14,344 bases of DNA. Source: Thermoproteota archaeon (GTDB lineage: Archaea > Korarchaeota > Korarchaeia > Korarchaeales > Korarchaeaceae). Positions 6,797-13,591 of this stretch are shown here, piece by piece. Made by a program: the position numbers and the translations under genes. A model generated the notes under the pieces. That model saw only the letters and a list, made by a program, of their open reading frames with translations, was not told where the DNA came from and made no database searches. The first letter of the stretch is position 1, and each line of letters opens with the position of its first letter. The stretch spans positions 1-14,344 of the forward strand of contig QMVU01000005.1 in NCBI GenBank assembly GCA_003661265.1. Reading direction: 5' to 3'.

Positions 6797-7417
6797 ATGT
6801 GTTCTCCAGAAGAGAGAAGAGATGTTGTTAATGAAATCTTCAAACGCATAAAAAGTAGGTTAGACGAGTTAGATGAAATTAGACATCAATTACTTACTGA
6901 TCAAAGGGATTTACTGTCCTCTTGTAGGAAAGCAATGAACTTCATCCACTCAGGCAATGTTTCAGAGGCTAAAAAAATAGTAACTGAAGTTAGAAAGAGG
7001 ATTCAGAAAGTGAAGCATATTAGCTCAGATGCTGAGATGTTTTGTCTGATTAGCAATATTTTGAGGCCTGTAAAGCAGGAACTAGTTGAGGTTGAAGTTT
7101 TGCTTTCGATAATTGAGTGTCAAAAAGTACCTAGCCCAGAGGATTTAGGTGTTGATGTAATTAGTTATACTCTGGGCCTCGCGGATGTGATAGGTGAATT
7201 AAGAAGAGAGGTACTAATTGCCATCGGCAAAAACAACTTAAGTTTGGCACGGCAGTTCTTAGAATGGATGAGATTGCTGTTTGAAGAAATTTCACAATTA
7301 ACGTATCCTGATTCCTTAATTCCAATAAGACATAAAACAGATGTAGGAAGATCCTTGCTTGATAGAACTCTTTCAGAATTCTTATTTTATAAGAGAAGTA
7401 GTTTTCTATTAAAATAA
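6797..7417 (+). CDS. Translin-family protein
   Basis: The 206-aa all-helical product matches archaeal translin-like proteins. A long N-terminal helical pair (about 5-75) is followed by the diagnostic block from about residue 119: LGVDVISYTLGLADVIGELRRE, then an AIGKNNLSLARQFLEWM helix, and RHKTDVGRSLLDRT near 177-190. Eukaryotic translin and its partner TRAX bind single-stranded nucleic acid, and TRAX-type members have Mg-dependent RNase activity. I cannot place the acidic catalytic residues with certainty, so RNase activity is open. The ATG at 6797 lies 26 bases from an AT box without a ribosome site, fitting a leaderless message. Only 25 bases separate it from rbkR, so the two form an operon. 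Confidence 0.8.
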   Translation: MCSPEERRDVVNEIFKRIKSRLDELDEIRHQLLTDQRDLLSSCRKAMNFIHSGNVSEAKKIVTEVRKRIQKVKHISSDAEMFCLISNILRPVKQELVEVEVLLSIIECQKVPSPEDLGVDVISYTLGLADVIGELRREVLIAIGKNNLSLARQFLEWMRLLFEEISQLTYPDSLIPIRHKTDVGRSLLDRTLSEFLFYKRSSFLLK

Positions 7418-7442
7418 GAGCGTGCAGGCCTGGTGAAAATAA

Positions 7443-8165
7443 ATGACCAGCAGGGCTGCTGGGGCAAAAGCAAGAACTCAATACCTCTTAATTGAGCTTG
7501 TCAGGCTTTCAGGTCATGTGCGTCCAGTAAGTAGCAGGGTTCTAGCTAGAAAATTAGGTATATCAAAGGCTACAATGAGTAGATGGCTTCGCGAGGCTTA
7601 TGATTCCAATTATATCTCAATAGAAAGAGGGAAAAGGGGGGAATACTTAGTTAAGCTAAATGACAAGGGATACAGTGCTCTTCGCGGAATCTATAGCATT
7701 CTGGATTCCGTGTTCTCTGTTCGCTCGCTCGAAGGGAGGCTCATTATTAAGGGACGGGTGTTTACCGGAATGGGGGAAGGGGCATACTATGTGACCCGTA
7801 AAGGATATCTAAAGGCTTTTGAGGAGCTTCTGGGAAAACCTCCTTTCCCAGGAACATTGAACTTGAGGATAAGTTCCTCTCAAGATGTGGAAACTGTCCG
7901 TAAGTGGAGGATTTCCTGCCCTACAGCTGTCTATATACCTGGATTTAAGGAAGAAGGCAGGACTTTCGGTTTTGTAATCGCCCTTCCTGTTATAATCAAC
8001 AACGTTTCGTTTTGTTACGCTATATACGCTGAGAGACGTCATTACGGAGACGAAATTTTGGAAATAATAAGCGATAGAAATCTTAGAGAGGAACTGGGCC
8101 TAAGGGATGGAGATGTATTAACTGTACAACTATTACTCGAAAGACCAGTCTCTAAAGGGAAATAG
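7443..8165 (+). CDS. rbkR: CTP-dependent riboflavin kinase with N-terminal winged helix (RbkR type)
   Basis: The 240-aa product fuses a winged helix-turn-helix (about 12-78) to an archaeal riboflavin kinase domain (about 98-234). Kinase motifs include GMGEGAYYV (109-117) and PFPGTLNL (134-141), the CTP- and flavin-binding loops of the MJ0056 family. The enzyme makes FMN from riboflavin with CTP rather than ATP. In this fused form it is known in several archaea as RbkR, which also represses riboflavin synthesis genes; autoregulation is plausible, but I cannot identify an operator. GGTGA upstream supports the ATG at 7443. It is co-transcribed with the translin-family gene. Its stop codon directly abuts the convergent tRNA-Val. 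Confidence 0.93.
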   Translation: MTSRAAGAKARTQYLLIELVRLSGHVRPVSSRVLARKLGISKATMSRWLREAYDSNYISIERGKRGEYLVKLNDKGYSALRGIYSILDSVFSVRSLEGRLIIKGRVFTGMGEGAYYVTRKGYLKAFEELLGKPPFPGTLNLRISSSQDVETVRKWRISCPTAVYIPGFKEEGRTFGFVIALPVIINNVSFCYAIYAERRHYGDEILEIISDRNLREELGLRDGDVLTVQLLLERPVSKGK

Positions 8166-8238
8166 TGGGCCGGGAGGGAATCGAACCCTCGACCTCCGCC
8201 TCGTCAAGGCGGCGTCATAGCCACTAGACTACCGGCCC
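8166..8238 (-). tRNA. tRNA-Val (anticodon GAC)
   Basis: Read on the minus strand it is a 73-base cloverleaf. Acceptor GGGCCGG (8238-8232) pairs with CCGGCCC (8173-8167), with discriminator A at 8166. The anticodon stem CCGCC/GGCGG encloses TTGACGA with anticodon GAC, and the T arm is identical to the tRNA-Val(UAC) at 15-87. It differs from that tRNA only at positions 9, 32 and 34. No intron and no encoded CCA. It reads GUC/GUU. Its 3' end lies immediately next to the rbkR stop codon. Confidence 0.97.
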
Positions 8239-8263
8239 CTTTGTGGATATTCTAGTGAGCAAC

Positions 8264-8275
8264 TTAATAATATTA
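8264..8275 (-). promoter_or_regulatory. AT box for tRNA-Val(GAC)
   Basis: TTAATAATATTA lies with its centre about 28-30 bases before the 5' end of the tRNA on the minus strand, a suitable distance for an archaeal TATA box. Confidence 0.5.
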
Positions 8276-8339
8276 CTGAGTGGGATAAAGGCTTACTTTA
8301 AATCTATTTACCTCAGCGAACGGTGCAGCATCGTGATTT

Positions 8340-8417
8340 GGGCGGAAGCTCACTACTCAAGATCTCGCTCATCGAACGGACATCTCGCCGGGCTCGAATT
8401 GATCCTTGCTTCCGCCC
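8340..8417 (-). ncRNA. Candidate structured RNA (long-stem hairpin), unrecognised
   Basis: A perfect 10-bp inverted repeat, GGGCGGAAGC (8340-8349) and GCTTCCGCCC (8408-8417), closes 58 bases. Inside, 8359-8364 pairs with 8401-8407 (one bulged base), leaving a one-sided nine-base bulge at 8350-8358. Further in, 8372-8375 pairs with 8394-8397, and CGG 8377-8379 with CCG 8388-8390, around an eight-base loop. The segment is visibly more GC-rich than its AT-rich flanks, typical of structured RNA in thermophiles. The minus strand is favoured because GATTTATAGG (8450-8441) sits about 27 bases before the predicted 5' end; a weaker AT box (8296-8304) exists for the plus strand. It lacks tRNA T-loop, SRP or RNase P signatures that I can recognise. 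The 3' end is unknown, and an H/ACA-like guide cannot be shown. Confidence 0.4.
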
Positions 8418-8440
8418 TTAAGGAGAGAAGGGTAAGGCTT

Positions 8441-8450
8441 CCTATAAATC
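8441..8450 (-). promoter_or_regulatory. TATA box proposed for the candidate RNA
   Basis: Read on the minus strand this is GATTTATAGG, centred about 27 bases before position 8419, where the GC-rich stem begins. It does not serve any neighbouring protein gene: the next minus-strand gene upstream ends at 8484 and has its own promoter. Confidence 0.4.
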
Positions 8451-8483
8451 TTAGCAGAAACTTAGCCTTGTTGTAGTTCCTGA

Positions 8484-9638
8484 TCACTCGGCCAGCTCCA
8501 CAAGCTTAAGCGCGCTTTCAGTAAAGTAATATCTGACACCTCTTTTAATGATAAGATTGCGGGCCTTTAATTCGTCTAAAATAGATTTTACGTTCACTAG
8601 GGATAAACCCGTAGCCTCCGCTGCTTCTATGAGGGAGAAAAACTTTCTCTCCCCGATCCTAGCTTTAATCTTTCTCAGATATTTCCCATATTTGGAAGGC
8701 GTTTTCTTTTCCTTGATGTCCTTTTTTATCCCACTTAGCACTTGAAGTGCCCTTTTGACCTCCCTATCGTCCAAGGTTGAAGCTGTTAGGAGGATGTTCC
8801 TGAAAATTTGCATTAACTTCCTTGGATTTCCTCTAGATAACCTATTTAACTCTGCAATCGTCTCTTTGCTTATAAAATAATTCTCAAAAACACTTCCCTC
8901 TCTCTTTAACTCGAAAACTTGTTTTAATCGCCGATCTATTATCTCCTTAGCCTCCTCATCAGTAATTTTCTTTACCTTAATTACGGTAGGAGGAGGATTC
9001 AGATTCGATAGTAGATGCTTTATAGATTCATACGCCTTCGGTATACAGGCTATTACTATCATCTTGCCGTCAGAGAGAGCATTATATAGGGAAAGGAGGT
9101 ATTTTGTAAAAGCTCTAACGTCTTCCTCCGAGTTATTCAGAATTACGTTTTCTATTTCGTCCATCAAAAGGATTGCTTCCCCTCTATTGTTCATCATAGA
9201 AGCAGCTTTTTCGGCCGCTATTTTAGGATCAGAGGAGTATCCGTCCTCCTTCTTTCCTGCAAGCGACAGAATGACCTTTTTCAAATGTCTGGCTGGAATT
9301 ATCTCAAGCGAATGAAGAGCTGCTTCTATCCCCCTGATAACATCACGAGAATCCTGAGAATCTACCTTTATGTAGATGCAGGGAACTTCTTCCAAGGTTT
9401 CATAGAGAAGTCTTAACCTGTGGGTCTTACCGCTTCCAAATTCACCTATTAGGAAGATAAGCTTCTTCTTTTTGCTCTTCAGAAAGCTCTCGACAGCATT
9501 CCAGAAACTTCTATCTGTCTCAGTCCATACGTGGAAATTACCGACAGATTTTAGACTTTCACTGGATAGATGAATGAATGGATTGTACTTTAATAGCCAT
9601 CTTAGGTAGGCACTTTCATCTATCTTAGAGCTAGTCAT
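8484..9638 (-). CDS. AAA+ ATPase with C-terminal winged helix (Orc1/Cdc6-ExeA superfamily)
   Basis: The 384-aa product has a single P-loop ATPase domain: Walker A GEFGSGKT (65-72), Walker B LLMDE (157-161) and a sensor-2-like RGNPRKLMQIFRNIL near 275-290. The last ~60 residues (FFSLIEAAEATGLSLVNVKSILDEL and after) form a winged-helix DNA-binding domain. The YNPFIH opening resembles ExeA/TniB-like AAA proteins. The overall design (AAA plus wHTH) recalls Orc1/Cdc6, but the origin-binding signature is weak, so I do not call it an initiator. No signal peptide or membrane helix. The ATG at 9638 lies about 30 bases from an AT box (9663-9674). It diverges from the secreted-protein operon at 9758, with which it may share regulation. 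Confidence 0.75.
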   Translation of the reverse strand: MTSSKIDESAYLRWLLKYNPFIHLSSESLKSVGNFHVWTETDRSFWNAVESFLKSKKKKLIFLIGEFGSGKTHRLRLLYETLEEVPCIYIKVDSQDSRDVIRGIEAALHSLEIIPARHLKKVILSLAGKKEDGYSSDPKIAAEKAASMMNNRGEAILLMDEIENVILNNSEEDVRAFTKYLLSLYNALSDGKMIVIACIPKAYESIKHLLSNLNPPPTVIKVKKITDEEAKEIIDRRLKQVFELKREGSVFENYFISKETIAELNRLSRGNPRKLMQIFRNILLTASTLDDREVKRALQVLSGIKKDIKEKKTPSKYGKYLRKIKARIGERKFFSLIEAAEATGLSLVNVKSILDELKARNLIIKRGVRYYFTESALKLVELAE

Positions 9639-9662
9639 CTATGTTATACCCCTCTTAAATTC

Positions 9663-9674
9663 GCTTATAGTATT
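9663..9674 (-). promoter_or_regulatory. AT box for the AAA+ ATPase gene
   Basis: On the minus strand AATACTATAAGC is centred about 30 bases before the ATG at 9638, implying an almost leaderless message. The divergent gene at 9758 probably uses one of the AT-rich stretches at 9684-9725. The whole intergenic stretch (9639-9757) is AT-rich and holds no other feature I can name. Confidence 0.45.
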
Positions 9675-9757
9675 GACTGACCTAATACTTAAACGAGATT
9701 CGCATTATGACAATTATCTTTAAGATGTTACTTTGAAGGATGAATGGGTGATCTGGC

Positions 9758-10867
9758 TTGAACAAACATTGTGCTAAGATTCTGGGGGCTATGCTAGTCC
9801 TGTGGATAGTTAACATGCCATTGCCTCCTCTAAGGGCTTCCCCAGAGATGAGGGTTCTTGGAACAGCCAATGTCTCTTTGTATTTCGTAGACGAGAAGAC
9901 GATTAACATAACAATTAACTACACATCATATGGGGTCTCAGGGGCTGCGTTGGCTGCAATCTTCAATAACGCAACCTGGAGAGAATACCTCAGAGATAGG
10001 CTAATAAGCTATGTGAAGGAGAATTGCGCCAAAGCCGTGGAGCCGGAAGGGTCAGGGGTTATCAAGTTCAGCAAGGAGGTTGAGCCTTACGTCTACTTCG
10101 TGAAGGGCGAAAATTGGAGTAGGATATCAATACGTTTTAACCTGACTGGAGAGGGAGAGCCTATACTTGGTAAATCTGGAGAATATTGGGTTCATTATGA
10201 ATTTAGAGGGGGATTCCTACAGCTAATAAGAGGAGGAGTTCTTCAATGGCTAACTGTCGTGAGGCCTCCGCTTCCGCTTGTTCTAATAGATGTTTTGGAA
10301 GTTAGAGCCACTCTTCCACCGGGATATTCTGCTATCAAAGTTATTCCGGAAGAATCTTCGGCTTTAATTGACTGGAAAAACGATAGAGTTATTTTAGTAT
10401 GGCTGTTTAGAGATCCCTCTATCGAGAGGAGGAATCCGGCAGTAACAGGAATTCAAAACCTATACCTGGACTTGAGGGATATAAGCAGTGATAAAAGAGA
10501 AATTTTGGACAAACTTGGAAATATAGAGAATAGCTTAATGGAAAATCTGCCTTACTCATTTAATCATGAAGAAATTTTAAGTCTATTAGGAAAAGTTTCA
10601 CTTGCCAGATATGAGGAGAGGGCATTTCAAAACTTAAAGGAAAGCTACCTTGAAGAACTTATTTCTGAGGGAGAAGCTGAACTAAGAAAAATATTTTTAG
10701 TTAAGCTGCTTACACTAAGCTTGCCTCTGTTATCGTTGCTACTCTCAGCGTTCTTCCTTTACAAAGAGAGAAGTATAGGGCATATCAGAAAACTTTTCGA
10801 GAGAATCTCCCGACTAACCAAAGAGTCTGAAAAGATTATGAGCTTAAACTCCCATATCCCTATCTAG
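9758..10867 (+). CDS. Secreted, C-terminally membrane-anchored protein (369 aa), unrecognised
   Basis: I do not recognise a family. An N-terminal signal peptide (hydrophobic 9-20, likely cleavage near Ala27) leads to a large outside domain of about 280 residues rich in beta strands. It carries six N-glycosylation sequons (NVS, NIT, NYT, NAT, NWS, NLT). A helical stretch (about 250-310) precedes one membrane helix (about 312-333), and a basic, coiled-coil-like cytoplasmic tail of about 35 residues follows. The TTG start is supported by GGTGATC four bases upstream, an exact match to the archaeal 16S tail complement. It is first in an operon with the Orc1/Cdc6-like gene, only two bases downstream. 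The cytoplasmic tail could contact that protein, but this is inference. Confidence 0.8.
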   Translation: MNKHCAKILGAMLVLWIVNMPLPPLRASPEMRVLGTANVSLYFVDEKTINITINYTSYGVSGAALAAIFNNATWREYLRDRLISYVKENCAKAVEPEGSGVIKFSKEVEPYVYFVKGENWSRISIRFNLTGEGEPILGKSGEYWVHYEFRGGFLQLIRGGVLQWLTVVRPPLPLVLIDVLEVRATLPPGYSAIKVIPEESSALIDWKNDRVILVWLFRDPSIERRNPAVTGIQNLYLDLRDISSDKREILDKLGNIENSLMENLPYSFNHEEILSLLGKVSLARYEERAFQNLKESYLEELISEGEAELRKIFLVKLLTLSLPLLSLLLSAFFLYKERSIGHIRKLFERISRLTKESEKIMSLNSHIPI

Positions 10868-10869
10868 AT

Positions 10870-12087
10870 ATGAGGAGCCTTCCGACCGTTGGTTTCAGAA
10901 AGATAATAGAGGACGAAGAAAAGCTTATGCCTAGTCACCTGCCTCCCTCTCTTCCCCATAGAGAAAGAGAGTTGGAAGCTTTAGGAGTGGCATTCTGTTC
11001 TTTAAAGGAAAATCCAGAAGGTTCTGGTCCGGTAGTCTTGATAAAGGGGAAGATAGGCGTTGGAAAAACGGTGGTCTCAAGGCTATTTGTGAAAAATTTT
11101 ACCGAGGAGGTCGAAGACGCATTCAAACCAGCATATGTGAATTGTAAGAGGAAAGGAACTCCGAGCCTGGTTCTCAGAGAGATCATAAGAGCCATATATC
11201 CGGATTTTCCCTCCAGAGGTCTAAGCTTAGCAGAATGGCTCTCAACATTAGAAGATGCACTAATGGCGTCAAAAAAGAGGATTTTCATAATATTGGACGA
11301 GCTTCAGGAGCTAAGGGGAAACGAAAAGGAGGGGGAGGAACTCATTTATGGAATACTGAGAATGCATGAAGGAAGTCCTATCAATCCGCCTCCCGTCATT
11401 TTAATAGTCAGAGAGTGGTTTCCTCCTTATCTGCTTAAGCCTACCCTTTGGAGTTTTATAACACTAAAGATGACTTTTGAACCCTATTCAAAGGAGCAGT
11501 TGTTTGATATACTAAGGTATAGGGCTAAACTTTCCCTTAAGGAAGGTTCTTATGATGAAAATGTATTAGAGCAGATAGCAGAGCTGGCATCTAGACCAAA
11601 TAGAGGTTCTGCTAGATATGCCCTAGGATTGTTGCACCAAGCCGCTCTCTTAGCTGAAATGGATGGTAACGATAGGATCTTGCCTGAACATGTAAGGATA
11701 GCAGAGTCTTTCGACAAACCAACAGAGGAGAGGCAGTATACGGATGAAGAAATTAAGAACCTCCCCTTACACGAGAAAATACTCCTGTTAGCAGTCTCTA
11801 GAGCACTAATAAGAAGTCAAGACGTTGTTGTTCGCATGGGCAAGGTAGAGGAGGAATATCGAGTAATTTGCGAGGAATACGGAATCCCGCCCTATGGTCA
11901 CACCGCAGTCTGGCGGAGAATTAGAAGTTTAGGTGAGAGGGGGTTTATAGAATTAAGGAAATCTGGAAAAGGATATAGAGGACAGACCACTCTAATTGGG
12001 ATGAATGCTTTTCCGGCCAAATCTCTTGAGAAGAGAGTAAAACAGCTTGTTGAAAGCGCAATAGTCGGTGACGATATAAATGCCTGA
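10870..12087 (+). CDS. Orc1/Cdc6-like AAA+ ATPase with winged helix
   Basis: The 405-aa product follows the archaeal Orc1/Cdc6 plan. The N-terminal IIEDEEKLMPSHLPPSLPHR (12-31) mirrors the family's opening. Walker A GKIGVGKT (60-67), NCKRKGTPSLVLREII (91-106), Walker B IILDEL (140-145) and sensor-2 GSARYALGLLHQA (246-258) follow. A C-terminal winged helix (about 300-395) holds YGHTAVWRRIRSLGERGFIEL. Orc1/Cdc6 proteins bind replication origins and load MCM. Here sensor 1 reads ILIVREWF where Asn is expected, and the Walker A lacks the usual GTGKT. It may therefore be a divergent paralogue rather than the main initiator. No origin-type repeats are visible next to it. The ATG at 10870 is two bases after the upstream stop, and the family-like N terminus supports it. 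Confidence 0.8.
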   Translation: MRSLPTVGFRKIIEDEEKLMPSHLPPSLPHRERELEALGVAFCSLKENPEGSGPVVLIKGKIGVGKTVVSRLFVKNFTEEVEDAFKPAYVNCKRKGTPSLVLREIIRAIYPDFPSRGLSLAEWLSTLEDALMASKKRIFIILDELQELRGNEKEGEELIYGILRMHEGSPINPPPVILIVREWFPPYLLKPTLWSFITLKMTFEPYSKEQLFDILRYRAKLSLKEGSYDENVLEQIAELASRPNRGSARYALGLLHQAALLAEMDGNDRILPEHVRIAESFDKPTEERQYTDEEIKNLPLHEKILLLAVSRALIRSQDVVVRMGKVEEEYRVICEEYGIPPYGHTAVWRRIRSLGERGFIELRKSGKGYRGQTTLIGMNAFPAKSLEKRVKQLVESAIVGDDINA

Positions 12088-12367
12088 ACTCGATCAAGAG
12101 CTATCATTTGAGCTAATTGAACAAAGTCTTTCATCAAGAGGAAGGATTAGAATCCTATACTTGCTGGCCAAATCTGAGATGTTAAACATAACAACTTTGG
12201 CAAGGGAAGCACATCTCAGTTTTGAAGTAACTAGGAGGCATCTAAGCAATTTGTTAAGGTTAGGAATTGTAGAAGAGTACAAACTTGGTAGAATTAGGGT
12301 TTTTCGGTTAAATAAGAGACATCCCATGACTAAGAAGCTCCTCGCTCTATTTTCCCTGGAAAAATAG
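12080..12367 (+). CDS. ArsR-like winged-helix regulator (95 aa)
   Basis: This is a single winged-helix domain. RGRIRILYLLAKSE (20-33) is helix 1, TTLAREAHLSFEVTRRHLSNLLRLGIVE (about 38-65) contains the recognition helix, and KLGRIRVFRLN forms the wing. No metal-binding cysteines or other sensor domain are present. Archaea have many such small regulators; the target is unknown. It overlaps the Orc1/Cdc6-like gene by eight bases, so it is translated from the same message and may control this operon. The stop is nine bases from that of the convergent rfcL. Confidence 0.82.
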   Translation: MPELDQELSFELIEQSLSSRGRIRILYLLAKSEMLNITTLAREAHLSFEVTRRHLSNLLRLGIVEEYKLGRIRVFRLNKRHPMTKKLLALFSLEK

Positions 12368-12376
12368 AGCGAAGGA

Positions 12377-13591
12377 TTAACTAATTACCTCTTTTAGCTT
12401 TTCTTTAGGAATCCCTATTTCATGTGATATATGTTCCAAGAGATGTCCCCCTCTCTTTATATCCTCTCTAATCATCGGAAAGATCTCCCCGATCACCTTT
12501 GAAGAGGAGATATGGAGTTTTTTAGCGAGCATAAGAGCCACTTCTTTCTCCTCTTTCCTGATTTCTTTTGTCGCAGATCTCCTTTTAATAATGCCTGGAA
12601 ATCTAAACTTAATCCAACCACCTGTTGGCTTCTTTAATTTTGAGGAACATACTCCAAACGTCATCATATCAATGGAATATGCAAGAAGACTCATGTCTCC
12701 TGTTTCCGAGGCCCTCTTGAAGAACAAATCTGCCATTGATAGAGCATTATAAGCTGCACATAGAGCCTTAGGATCTTTATAGAACAGCGGTAAGTTCTCT
12801 TCAACCCACCTAAAAACAAAACGGGGTTCCAAATGGAGATTTCGCATGACAATCTTCGAATATCCGCACTTTTCAGAGATCAAAACCGCTTTAAGAAGAT
12901 CAAATATTCCTTTTTCAACGTCTCTTTGTCCTACTCTTTTCCCTAGCTCTGAGACAAGCTCTAATGAGCCTTGACAGATTGTTTGGAGATCATTAATGGC
13001 CGCCCTCAAATCTCCAGAGGAATTCACTGCTATCTCCTTTAAAACATCTAAGCTTATGTTTACGCCCTCCTTTCTAGCTATTGAGGCAAGAACAGACCTT
13101 ATCGTTGTCCACCTCAGTCTGTTAAATTTCACTGGTTCAGAGATCCTGCGAATTTCGGGAGGCACGTTCTTATACATGTCGTTAACCGTGATAACTATTG
13201 GACAACTTGCAACTAGTTTTTCCGCTAATCTAGCTATTTCCCTAGCCTCAGATGAAGAAAGGGCATCAGCCTCATCTATTATTATGAGTCTTCTCCTACC
13301 AAAGAGAGAAGGAGCCCCTAGATTACTTATTACGGACTTAAGCTTCTCTCCTGCAGCTGCTTCGCTGGCGTTTATCTCAATAGGATCAAAATCCAGCTCC
13401 TTTGCTATTGCATGAGCTGCTGAGGTTTTGCCAGTTCCTGGAGGACCATAAAGAAGGAGAGCTTTCTTATTAGTCCCGTCTCTGACCTTTCTAATCCATT
13501 CTCTGATCTTCTCTATAGCAGAAGCTTGGCCGATTATCTCGTCCAGCTTCCTTGGACGGTATTTTTCTGTCCAAAGTAGCAAATTATTCAC
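12377..13591 (-). CDS. rfcL: Replication factor C large subunit
   Basis: The 404-aa clamp-loader subunit opens and loads PCNA on primed DNA together with RfcS. LWTEKYRPRKLDEIIGQ (6-22) is the RFC box, GPPGTGKT (49-56) is Walker A, IIIDEADAL (103-111) is Walker B, TVND holds the sensor-1 Asn137, and SSGDLRAAINDLQ holds sensor 2. As expected for RFC-L it lacks the SRC arginine-finger motif. Many archaeal RFC-L proteins end in a PCNA-binding PIP box (QxxLxxFF); this one ends in KEKLKEVIS and has none. The GTG start overlaps the rfcS stop (GTGA type), so the two subunits are translationally coupled. Confidence 0.96.
   Translation of the reverse strand: MNNLLLWTEKYRPRKLDEIIGQASAIEKIREWIRKVRDGTNKKALLLYGPPGTGKTSAAHAIAKELDFDPIEINASEAAAGEKLKSVISNLGAPSLFGRRRLIIIDEADALSSSEAREIARLAEKLVASCPIVITVNDMYKNVPPEIRRISEPVKFNRLRWTTIRSVLASIARKEGVNISLDVLKEIAVNSSGDLRAAINDLQTICQGSLELVSELGKRVGQRDVEKGIFDLLKAVLISEKCGYSKIVMRNLHLEPRFVFRWVEENLPLFYKDPKALCAAYNALSMADLFFKRASETGDMSLLAYSIDMMTFGVCSSKLKKPTGGWIKFRFPGIIKRRSATKEIRKEEKEVALMLAKKLHISSSKVIGEIFPMIREDIKRGGHLLEHISHEIGIPKEKLKEVIS

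Noticed and set aside
8309..8336. Possible C/D-box RNA on the minus strand (CGATGC ... CTGA)
   Set aside because: The D box fits, but the C box matches only four of six core bases and no second box pair is present.
8340..8417. The hairpin as a tRNA or intron-containing tRNA
   Set aside because: The closing stem is 10 bp, and no T arm (TTCRANN closed by 5 bp) or anticodon arm can be placed on either strand.
8243..8476. Open frame of 77 codons on the plus strand, GTG start
   Set aside because: It has no ribosome site, runs through the inverted repeat and the AT boxes, and its translation resembles no family I know. A structured RNA explains the base composition better.
8484..9638. Calling the AAA-wHTH protein a second Orc1/Cdc6 initiator
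   Set aside because: The N-terminal PHRExEL-type opening and other Orc1/Cdc6 blocks are missing; it fits a broader ExeA/TniB-like group equally well.
9639..9757. AT-rich intergenic region beside Orc1/Cdc6-type genes as a replication origin
   Set aside because: No repeated origin-recognition boxes with a G-run or long inverted repeats are visible; ordinary divergent promoters explain it.
12996..13415. 139-codon open frame antisense to rfcL
   Set aside because: It lies wholly within the well-conserved rfcL ATPase domain and has no family features; it is a composition shadow.
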